From positions 1-14,888 of the forward strand of contig URBA01000012.1 in assembly GCA_900545905.1 (NCBI GenBank): DNA of 14,888 nt, written 5' to 3'. The notes beneath the pieces were generated by a model. The model was not told the origin of the DNA. It made no database searches and worked only from the letters and a program-made list of their open reading frames with translations. The position numbers were made by a program, and so were the translations under genes. Of this stretch, positions 6,651 to 14,888 are shown one piece after another. Source of the stretch: an uncultured Collinsella sp. Lineage in GTDB: Bacteria; Actinomycetota; Coriobacteriia; Coriobacteriales; Coriobacteriaceae. Positions within the stretch are counted from its first letter, which is position 1. The number at the start of each line of letters is the position of its first letter.

Positions 6651-7952
6651 GTGTTGAACATCACCGCTTCTGACGTCAAGGACGCCAAGCTCACCGCTAC
6701 GGTCACCATCCCGGCCGCCGACGTCGACGCCGCGATCAAGAAGGCCTACAAGGACACCGCCAAGAAGTACCGCTTCCCGGGCTTCCGCGCCGGTAAGGCT
6801 CCCCGTCCGGTCATCGACTCTGCTCTTGGCGCCGAGGCTACCCTCGCTCAGGCCACCAACGACCTGATCGCCGCTAACGAGCCCGCCGTCCTCAACGAGC
6901 TGGACATCGTCCCCACCAAGAGCGGTGACTACAAGGAGCTCGACCTCGCCAAGGATCACGAGGACTACACCTACACCGTCGAGTTCTCCCTGCGTCCTGC
7001 CGCCGAGCTCTCCTCCTTCGACGCCGTCGAGATCGAGATGCCTCCCGCGGAGGTCACCGAGTCCGAGATTAACAACCAGGTCGAGATGCTCCTCAACTAC
7101 CGTGCTACCTTCGAGGACGTCGAGGGTCGCGCCGTCGAGGCTGACGACTACGTGACCGTCGACCTCAAGGCCGTCGAGAACGCCGACAACTTCGCCGCCG
7201 AGGGCCGCATGCTCATCGCCGGCAGCGACAGCAACCCCAAGGAGTTCAACGAGGCCCTGATCGGCGCTAACGTCGACGACGTCAAGACCGTCACCTGGAC
7301 CGACGAGGTCGAGGAGGGCGAGGAGGCCGAGACCCACACCGTCGAGGTCACCGTCAAGGGCATCAAGGTCCGCAACACCCCCGAGCTCACCGACGAGCTC
7401 GTCAAGTCCGACTTTGGCTTTGACAGCATCGAAGCCATGCGCGACGCCATCAAGATCGAGATCGAGCAGGACAAGGCTTCCCGCCTCCCGGCTGAGAAGG
7501 AGAACCGTTGCGTCTCCGCTCTCGCCGAGCGTCTGCAGCTCGATGAGATGGACGCCGACTACGAGCAGTCCGTCTTTGAGGAGCTTGGCCAGAACTTCCT
7601 GTCTAACCTCGCTGCCCGTGGCATGACGCTGGACACCTGGCTGCCCGCTTCCGGTCTGACCATGGAGCAGTTCATCGGCGACCTGCACAAGCAGGCTAAC
7701 GACGTCGCCCGTGAGTCCCTGGCTCTCGACGCCCTCGCCCGTGAGCTCAAGATCGAGGTCACCGAGGACGACATCAACGCCGAGTTCGAGAAGGCCGGCG
7801 TCAAGGACGTCGAGGCTTCCAAGGCCGAGTTCATCGCCGATGGCCGCATGCCTGCCGTCCGCGAGTCCATCCGTCGCTCCAAGGCCGTCGATCACCTGGT
7901 CGAGAACGCCAAGGTGACCGAGGTCGACGAGACCGCCAAGGACGCCGAGTAA
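6651..7952 (+). CDS. tig: Trigger factor, ribosome-associated chaperone
   Basis: Trigger factor binds ribosomal protein L23 at the exit tunnel and shields nascent chains. The N-terminal ribosome-binding domain shows the signature FPGFRAGKAPRP (about 42-53). A middle PPIase (FKBP-like) domain begins near DDYVTVDL (about 165) and is followed by the long helical C-terminal chaperone arms. About 433 residues is typical. Start choice: AGGAGG at 6642-6647 precedes GTG 6651 by 3 bases and TTG 6654 by 6. An ATG at 6639 would place this ribosome site inside the gene, and the open frame back to 6597 has no such site. GTG 6651 is preferred and TTG 6654 is equally possible. Codons are almost all C/G-ending, suggesting high expression. 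The order tig-clpP-clpX is common in bacteria. Confidence 0.93.
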   Translation: MLNITASDVKDAKLTATVTIPAADVDAAIKKAYKDTAKKYRFPGFRAGKAPRPVIDSALGAEATLAQATNDLIAANEPAVLNELDIVPTKSGDYKELDLAKDHEDYTYTVEFSLRPAAELSSFDAVEIEMPPAEVTESEINNQVEMLLNYRATFEDVEGRAVEADDYVTVDLKAVENADNFAAEGRMLIAGSDSNPKEFNEALIGANVDDVKTVTWTDEVEEGEEAETHTVEVTVKGIKVRNTPELTDELVKSDFGFDSIEAMRDAIKIEIEQDKASRLPAEKENRCVSALAERLQLDEMDADYEQSVFEELGQNFLSNLAARGMTLDTWLPASGLTMEQFIGDLHKQANDVARESLALDALARELKIEVTEDDINAEFEKAGVKDVEASKAEFIADGRMPAVRESIRRSKAVDHLVENAKVTEVDETAKDAE

Positions 7953-8028
7953 TTCTCGCCACCTTTTCCGCGAGCGCATGGATGCGCCCGTGATGGGGTA
8001 AAGTTATAAGCCGGTTATCCGGTTGCTT

Positions 8029-8069
8029 CGTACGGTGCCAGCCAATGCATAGCATGCGGGCACCGTACG
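8029..8069 (+). terminator. 11-bp perfect hairpin between tig and clpP (possible weak terminator)
   Basis: CGTACGGTGCC (8029-8039) and GGCACCGTACG (8059-8069) are perfect complements around a 19-base loop, followed by TTTGTCT. It lies 77 bases after the tig stop and about 45 before the clpP start. The broken T-run suggests partial termination or an mRNA processing/stability element that uncouples tig from clpPX. TATAAG at 8005-8010 just upstream might be a -10 box, but no -35 was found. Confidence 0.55.
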
Positions 8070-8114
8070 TTTGTCTAGAACCATTATTGGTCCGTAAGAG
8101 AAATGGAGATGCGT

Positions 8115-8735
8115 ATGATCGCTAAGTTCGATTCCGCCCTCGTGCCATACGTTATCGAGCAGACGCCGCGCGGCGAGCGCAGCTACGATATCTATTCGCG
8201 CCTGCTCAACGACCGCATCATCTTCTTGGGCGAGGAGATCAACTCCGTCAGCGCCAACCTGGTCGTTGCCCAGCTGCTGCATCTTGAGAGCCAGGATGCC
8301 GAGAAGGATATCTCGCTCTACATCAATTCGCCCGGTGGCGAGGTTTACTCTGGCCTGGCGATTCTTGACACCATGAACTTCATCAAGCCGCAGGTCTCCA
8401 CCATCTGCGTCGGTATGGCCGCGTCTATGGCTGCCGTGCTGCTTTCGGCCGGCGCCAAGGGCAAGCGCTTCTGCCTGCCGCACTCCAAGGTCATGATTCA
8501 CCAGCCCAGTGGCGGTGCTCAGGGCCAGCAGACCGAGATCGAGATCGTGGCCGAGGAGATCAAGAAGACCCGTCGCGAGCTCAACCAAATCCTGTCCGAC
8601 GCCTCGGGCCAGCCGATCGAGAAGGTTCAGACCGATACCGAGCGCGACAACTACCTGACCGCTGCCGAGGCCCTCGACTACGGCCTGATCGACCGTATCG
8701 TCACCTCGCGCGATCTCGCCGCGAAGGACGCCTAG
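8115..8735 (+). CDS. clpP: ATP-dependent Clp protease proteolytic subunit ClpP
   Basis: A serine peptidase forming a double heptameric barrel that degrades proteins unfolded by ClpX. With the start at 8115 it has 206 residues, the usual length. The catalytic triad is visible: Ser104 in GMAASMAA, His129 in MIHQPSGG and Asp178 in TERD. YINSPGGEV (69-77) forms the oxyanion region. Near the N-terminus, ALVPYVIEQTPRGERSYDIY is typical and predicts a very short propeptide. ATG codons at 8103, 8109 and 8115 are all in frame. GGAG at 8105-8108 stands 6 bases before 8115, which decides for that one. The residue after Ser-Met is Ala where most ClpP have Gly, a mild change. clpX begins one base after the stop, so the two subunits of the machine are translated together. 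Confidence 0.95.
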   Translation: MIAKFDSALVPYVIEQTPRGERSYDIYSRLLNDRIIFLGEEINSVSANLVVAQLLHLESQDAEKDISLYINSPGGEVYSGLAILDTMNFIKPQVSTICVGMAASMAAVLLSAGAKGKRFCLPHSKVMIHQPSGGAQGQQTEIEIVAEEIKKTRRELNQILSDASGQPIEKVQTDTERDNYLTAAEALDYGLIDRIVTSRDLAAKDA

Positions 8736-8736
8736 G

Positions 8737-10152
8737 ATGGCCGGTAACATGCAGGACAACTTTGACGAGAACGGTAACCCCATCCGCTGCTCCTTCTGCG
8801 GAAAAGAGCAAGGGCAGGTTCGCCGCCTTGTAAAGGGCCCGACCAACATCTTTATCTGCGACGAGTGCGTCGCCGCCTGCTCCGAGATCTTGGAGGAGTC
8901 GCTGGCTTCGGACTTTATGGACGCCGCCCGCAACGGCAATCTCCCGGGTTTCCTCAACGACCACGGCCAGGCTGCGTCCCAGCCCGCCGTTGACCCCGAG
9001 GCCGAGGGCTTTGAGCTCGAGGACGATGCCCGCCAGGTCATTACGCATGTGCCGACGCCGCACGAGATCTATGACGAGCTTTCGGCCTATGTCATGGGCC
9101 AGGAGGACGCCAAGCGCGCCATGTCGGTGGCCGTGTACAACCATTACCGCCGCGTGATCGAGGGCGGTGCCGTGGTGTCCGCCTTTGACGAGGCTGATGG
9201 TATGGGCGCCCAGTTTAACGATGACATGGACGAGGTGGAGCTCGCCAAGTCCAATATTCTGCTACTCGGCCCCACCGGTACCGGCAAGACGCTGCTGGCC
9301 CAGACGCTCGCGCGCATCCTCGAGGTGCCGTTTGCTATCGCCGACGCCACTGCGCTCACCGAGGCTGGTTACGTGGGCGAGGACGTGGAGAACATCCTGC
9401 TCAAGCTCATCAATGCTGCCGATGGCGATATTGAGCGCGCTCAGGTGGGCATTATCTACGTGGACGAGATCGACAAGATCGCCCGCAAGGCCGAGAACCT
9501 CTCCATTACCCGCGATGTCTCGGGCGAGGGCGTTCAGCAGGCACTGCTTAAGATTCTTGAGGGCACGGTGGCAAGCGTTCCGCCCACCGGCGGCCGCAAG
9601 CATCCCCAGCAGGAGCTGCTGCAGATCGACACGACCAATATCCTGTTCATCTGTGGCGGTGCCTTTGTGGGTCTGGACAAGATTATCGCCGATCGCGTGG
9701 GCAACAAGGGCGTGGGCTTTAACTCCGAGATCGCCGGCCCCACCTCGGTCGACGAGAACGACCTGCTGCGCCAGGTGCTCCCGCAGGACCTCAACGCCTT
9801 TGGCATGATTCCCGAGTTCGTTGGCCGCACGCCTGTCGTAACCCAGACGCAGGCGCTCGACGAGGACGACCTGGTGTCGATTCTGACCGAGCCCAAGAAC
9901 GCCGTGGTGCGCCAGTACCGCAAGATGTTCCAGCTCGAGGACGTTGAGCTTGAGTTTGAGGACGCGGCTCTGCACGAGATCGCCCGCATGGCGCTCGCCC
10001 GCAAGACCGGCGCCCGCGGCCTGCGCGCCATCTGCGAGGACGTGCTGCAGCATACGATGTTCGACCTCCCCAGCGAGGAGGGCGTTGCCAAGGTCATCGT
10101 AACCGAAGCCGCCGTCAAGGGCACCGAACAGCCCCAGCGTATCTACGGCTAG
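8737..10152 (+). CDS. clpX: ATP-dependent Clp protease ATP-binding subunit ClpX
   Basis: A hexameric AAA+ unfoldase that feeds substrates to ClpP. The N-terminal zinc domain has C18, C21, C41 and C44. The AAA+ core has Walker A GPTGTGKT (178-185), pore loop GYVGED (211-216), Walker B IIYVDEID (239-246), a second pore region GGRKHP (285-290) and an arginine-finger segment PEFVGRTPV (359-367); GARGLR near the end is sensor 2. The ClpP-docking tripeptide is VGF (326-328) rather than the common IGF or LGF. At 471 residues it is longer than most ClpX (about 410-430). Extra residues lie at about 141-165, an acidic stretch between NHYRR and the Walker A strand, with more just after VGF. AAGGA at 8724-8728 supports the ATG one base after clpP. 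Confidence 0.96.
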   Translation: MAGNMQDNFDENGNPIRCSFCGKEQGQVRRLVKGPTNIFICDECVAACSEILEESLASDFMDAARNGNLPGFLNDHGQAASQPAVDPEAEGFELEDDARQVITHVPTPHEIYDELSAYVMGQEDAKRAMSVAVYNHYRRVIEGGAVVSAFDEADGMGAQFNDDMDEVELAKSNILLLGPTGTGKTLLAQTLARILEVPFAIADATALTEAGYVGEDVENILLKLINAADGDIERAQVGIIYVDEIDKIARKAENLSITRDVSGEGVQQALLKILEGTVASVPPTGGRKHPQQELLQIDTTNILFICGGAFVGLDKIIADRVGNKGVGFNSEIAGPTSVDENDLLRQVLPQDLNAFGMIPEFVGRTPVVTQTQALDEDDLVSILTEPKNAVVRQYRKMFQLEDVELEFEDAALHEIARMALARKTGARGLRAICEDVLQHTMFDLPSEEGVAKVIVTEAAVKGTEQPQRIYG

Positions 10153-10173
10153 ACCTGCCTAAAACGTGTTTGC

Positions 10174-10212
10174 AAATAGCCTCTGACCGTCCGCGGTCGG
10201 AGGCTATTTTAT
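10174..10212 (+). terminator. Rho-independent terminator of clpPX
   Basis: The 15-base arms 10174-10188 and 10195-10209 pair fully, with one T-G pair, around the 6-base loop GTCCGC. The right arm ends in a T-run (TTTTATATAT). It begins 22 bases after the clpX stop codon. Confidence 0.93.
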
Positions 10213-10238
10213 ATATGCGCAATAACCCCAACTACCTG

Positions 10239-10247
10239 TGTTATTCT
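10239..10247 (+). promoter_or_regulatory. Possible extended -10 promoter of valS
   Basis: TGTTATTCT fits an extended -10 (TGn plus TATTCT, 4 of 6). It lies between the clpX terminator and valS in the most A/T-rich part of the spacer. It would give a leader of about 110 bases containing the structure at 10303-10354. Confidence 0.3.
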
Positions 10248-10302
10248 GTGTGTTTGTTTAAGCCTCAGCGAAGTCATTCAGACTGAAGTAATCGATACCT
10301 AA

Positions 10303-10354
10303 GGGGAGGAATGCAGACCCTGGCGGGCCTACATTCCTCCCCGGCGGGACAGGG
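10303..10354 (+). promoter_or_regulatory. Structured valS leader: 11-bp hairpin with possible pseudoknot to the ribosome-binding site
   Basis: GGGGAGGAATG (10303-10313) and CATTCCTCCCC (10332-10342) form a perfect 11-bp stem with an 18-base loop. CCCTG in the loop (10318-10322) can pair with CAGGG (10350-10354), which overlaps the ribosome-binding site AGGGAG (10351-10356) of valS. An 11-base near-palindrome TTCAGACTGAA lies at 10277-10287. There is no T-run, so any control would act on translation. The T-box consensus (GGTGG followed by ACCGCG) is absent. The structure is seen in the sequence; a regulatory function is inferred. Confidence 0.5.
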
Positions 10355-10362
10355 AGAGATAT

Positions 10363-13059
<2,697 letters not shown>

Positions 13060-13062
13060 GGT

Positions 13063-13239
13063 GGACTGTGGGGCGCGGTTTGGGGCATTGCTCGCTACTG
13101 CGAACAGTCCTGCTCGCACGAAGGCCACATTAAGTGGCCTTCGGCTCGTGCGGAACTTGTATCGAGCAAAGCCCCAAACCGCTCCCATAGCGGTTACGGT
13201 GGCGTCCGCTGCCTGGTAGGGCCACTTGGTTGTGGCCTT
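13063..13239. repeat. Nested palindromes in the valS-folC spacer
   Basis: The outer arms 13075-13094 and 13163-13182 are complementary at 19 of 20 bases. Inside, AAGGCCAC (13121-13128) and GTGGCCTT (13134-13141) form a hairpin with loop ATTAA, extendable to 10 bp. A second hairpin with the same stem core, GGCCAC/GTGGCC, lies at 13220-13225 and 13232-13237. The right outer arm can alternatively pair downstream (AACCGCT 13177-13183 with AGCGGTT 13189-13195). GGACTGT (13063-13069) and ACAGTCC (13104-13110) echo the palindromic repeats elsewhere in the window. No protein is apparent in 13060-13332. It may help end valS transcription, but no T-run follows. Confidence 0.6.
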
Positions 13240-13280
13240 GATTCTGCTGCAAGCGGTGTTTGGCTGATATTTTGAATGGG

Positions 13281-13311
13281 AGGGGCTCGTTGTTGATTCG
13301 GGCCTCTTTTT
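13281..13311 (+). terminator. Possible terminator or attenuator just before folC
   Basis: AGGGGCTCG (13281-13289) pairs with CGGGCCTCT (13299-13307) over 9 positions, including two G-T pairs, around a 9-base loop, and five T follow from 13307. It ends only 21 bases before the folC ATG. It could end valS read-through, with folC transcribed from a promoter not recognised here, or act as a leader attenuator. Confidence 0.45.
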
Positions 13312-13332
13312 ATGTTGAGGGGACTTTGGGTT

Positions 13333-14676
13333 ATGGCTAAGCGTTCTGGGTCGTATGTCGTTCCTTTCTTGTTTGAGTTGCTTTCGTTTGGTGAGGCTGT
13401 TGAGCTGGCTGCTGATACGGGGCGGATTTCTGGGGATGCTGGGCCGTTGTTGGAGACGGTTGTCGATATGCTCGATGAGCTGGGGCGTCCGGACGAGTAT
13501 TTTGATTGCATCCAGGTTGCCGGTACTAATGGCAAGACTTCGACCACGCGTTTTTCGGCTGCCATTCTTCGTGGTGAGGGGCTCAAGACTGCGCTGTATA
13601 CGTCGCCGCAGCTGGTGCGCTATCCCGAGCGCATGGAGGTTGATGGGCGCGTTGTGAGCGACGAGGCCTTTGCCCGTGGTGTTTCTGCTGCTGTTGAGGC
13701 GGGACATCGTGTGAATGCCCGTCGTGTGGCGGCGGGGGAGCGCGCCTATACCATCACGCCGTTTGACCTGCTGACGGCTGCCGCACTGGTGGTGTTTGCC
13801 GAGGCCGCGGTGGATGTTGCCGTGCTCGAGGTTGGCATGGGCGGGCGTTGGGACGCTACGAGTGCGACCGATCCCGTCGCCGTTGCCATTACGGGCATCG
13901 GGCTCGACCATACACGCATTCTGGGAGATACGCTCGAGGCCATTGCGGGGGAGAAGGCTGCGGTCATTAAGCCCGGACGCCTGGTTGTGCTGGGCGAGGG
14001 CACGCACGAGGCGAGTGTTCAACGCGTGATGGATGCTCGTTGTCGCGAGTGCGGCGTCGTGCCGCTCGTGGTAAGCCACGCCACGACTAAGGTGCCGGCA
14101 CACGTGGGCGACACGGTTGAGTTTAGCTGCACCACGCCGCGTGCGATCTATACGTCGAGCATGGTCAAGCCGGCCTATCAGCCGCAGAATGCCGCGTGCG
14201 CGATTATGCTGTGCGAGGGCTATCTGGGCCGCGAGCTCGACCATGACAAGCTCGATGCGTCGCTTATGGGCTGCCCCACGCCGGGTCGCTTTGATGTGCT
14301 GGGAACCGATCCGCTCAAGCTGATTGACGCCTGTCATAACCCCCAGAGCTGCGAGAACTTTGTAAGCGCGCTGGACGAGATCGATCCGTGCGTGGAGAAT
14401 CGCCCCACGCTGCTGTGCGCCGCGCTGGCCGACAAGGACGTGGCAGGTATCGTTGACGTTTTGGTTCCGGCGTTCCCCCGCGTGGTCGTGACCCAGACCG
14501 ATTCCGATCGCGCCCTGCCGGCAGAGGAACTCGCTGCCCTGGTGGGTGCCGATAAGCTCGCTGGCGTTTACCCGAGCGTGTCCGAGGCCCTCGCTGCCTT
14601 CGATGCCGCGGGCGAGCCCTTCGTAGCAGCCGGCACCATCACCCTAGCAGGCGAAGTAGCGGGGCTGCTCCGTTAA
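13333..14676 (+). CDS. folC: Bifunctional folylpolyglutamate synthase / dihydrofolate synthase family protein
   Basis: A Mur-ligase-type enzyme that adds glutamate to folates with ATP, and in many bacteria also joins dihydropteroate to glutamate. The 447 residues fit the family. The P-loop VAGTNGKTS is at 62-70. Further marks are VLEVGMGGRWDATSATDP, GLDHTRILGDTLEAIAGEKAAVIKPG, and DACHNPQSCE, which stands for the usual DGAHNP. The start at 13333 is chosen because GAGGGGA (13317-13323) stands 9 bases upstream; the in-frame ATG at 13312 lies against a T-run and has no ribosome site. The first 100 or so codons are unusually T-ending and G/T-rich (TTG, GGG, GAT, GCT), unlike the rest of the gene and its neighbours. 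The gene has long spacers on both sides and looks monocistronic. Confidence 0.93.
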   Translation: MAKRSGSYVVPFLFELLSFGEAVELAADTGRISGDAGPLLETVVDMLDELGRPDEYFDCIQVAGTNGKTSTTRFSAAILRGEGLKTALYTSPQLVRYPERMEVDGRVVSDEAFARGVSAAVEAGHRVNARRVAAGERAYTITPFDLLTAAALVVFAEAAVDVAVLEVGMGGRWDATSATDPVAVAITGIGLDHTRILGDTLEAIAGEKAAVIKPGRLVVLGEGTHEASVQRVMDARCRECGVVPLVVSHATTKVPAHVGDTVEFSCTTPRAIYTSSMVKPAYQPQNAACAIMLCEGYLGRELDHDKLDASLMGCPTPGRFDVLGTDPLKLIDACHNPQSCENFVSALDEIDPCVENRPTLLCAALADKDVAGIVDVLVPAFPRVVVTQTDSDRALPAEELAALVGADKLAGVYPSVSEALAAFDAAGEPFVAAGTITLAGEVAGLLR

Positions 14677-14686
14677 CCCATCCCCT

Positions 14687-14760
14687 CATCAGTTGCGGTG
14701 AAATAGGGACTGTTTTATGGGCTAGAAGCCTTAAACAGTCCGTATTCCACCGCAACTTCT
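14687..14760. repeat. Palindromic intergenic repeat, copy 2
   Basis: Arms 14691-14715 and 14733-14757 are reverse complements with two mismatches in 25 bases. TCCCCT (14681-14686) and AGGGGA (14761-14766) extend the pairing outward. The 74 bases align with 2439-2512 without gaps, with 56 identities by hand count, most in the arms, and share the GGACTGTTTT junction. The element lies between folC and a convergent minus-strand gene, so it may also act as a barrier between the two transcripts. Confidence 0.85.
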
Positions 14761-14781
14761 AGGGGAGCTTTGGTGGCGTGC

Positions 14782-14888
14782 CTAGTCTAGGCGGACTGGG
14801 TCGTGGGGGTAGGCGTTGGGGATCTCGACCCCGGTTTCGGTGACTAGGGCTAGGTCCTCGATGCGGACACCGGTGCGGCCGGGGAGGT
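14782..14888 (-). CDS. M24 family Xaa-Pro aminopeptidase/dipeptidase, C-terminal end (runs off window)
   Basis: Reading the minus strand from the right edge gives 34 codons ending in TAG at 14784-14782. The segment GRTGVRIEDLALVTETG matches the last conserved block of M24 metallopeptidases (aminopeptidase P, Xaa-Pro dipeptidase), in which the Glu of RIED is a metal ligand. These enzymes remove the N-terminal residue before proline, or split Xaa-Pro dipeptides, with two metal ions. The rest of the gene, including the other ligands and the start, is outside the window. It converges on folC with the palindromic repeat between them. PepP and PepQ types cannot be told apart from this fragment. Confidence 0.82.
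   Translation of the reverse strand, partial: LPGRTGVRIEDLALVTETGVEIPNAYPHDPVRLD

Noticed and set aside
6621..7979. A 452-codon minus-strand open frame opposite tig
   Set aside because: It is rich in Leu, Gly, Val and Asp, as expected for the complement of GAG/GAC/GCC codons; trigger factor on the plus strand is clear.
10214..10362. T-box riboswitch before valS
   Set aside because: The leader is short and lacks the conserved GGTGG/ACCGCG antiterminator sequence; the loop TGGC would not match the valine tRNA end. It is kept only as an unassigned structured leader.
13312..13332. Upstream ATG for folC at 13312
   Set aside because: It sits directly on a T-run of a probable terminator with no ribosome-binding site, whereas GAGGGGA precedes the ATG at 13333.

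Overview
The window looks like a chromosomal segment of a high-GC Gram-positive bacterium of the Coriobacteriia, most likely Collinsella or a close relative. This is inferred from the strong G/C-ending codon preference, the tig-clpP-clpX order, the GdhA and ValS types and the short palindromic intergenic repeats. It was not tested by a search. No rRNA, CRISPR array or insertion sequence is visible. All complete genes lie on the plus strand.

Layout. At 1-750 are the 3' end of a molybdenum cofactor guanylyltransferase (mobA) and a small Cys-rich DUF3343 protein (putative Se/S carrier). At 1008-2363 is NADP-type glutamate dehydrogenase (gdhA), ending in a clear terminator followed by a 26-bp perfect inverted repeat. 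At 2593-6338 is a two-gene molybdenum hydroxylase operon: an FAD subunit, then a 943-residue fusion of the 2Fe-2S subunit and the molybdopterin subunit, overlapping by one base. At 6479-6562 is tRNA-Leu(UAG). At 6651-10152 is the proteostasis set: trigger factor, ClpP and ClpX, closed by a strong terminator. At 10363-13059 is valyl-tRNA synthetase, preceded by a structured leader. At 13060-13332 is a palindrome-rich spacer. At 13333-14676 is folylpolyglutamate synthase (folC), followed by a second copy of the 74-nt palindromic repeat. At the right edge, on the minus strand, is the C-terminus of an M24 (Xaa-Pro) peptidase.

How the genes fit together. MobA makes the guanine-dinucleotide form of the molybdenum cofactor. 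The hydroxylase downstream resembles the separate-FAD plus fused FeS/Mo arrangement of E. coli YgfM/XdhD. DUF3343 proteins are associated with selenium handling, so this left third may serve a hydroxylase with a labile selenium ligand. That is an inference. Trigger factor receives nascent chains, and ClpXP degrades unfolded or tagged proteins.

The least explained sequence is non-coding: the two colinear palindromic repeats, the valS leader (11-bp hairpin plus a possible pseudoknot to the ribosome-binding site) and the nested palindromes between valS and folC.
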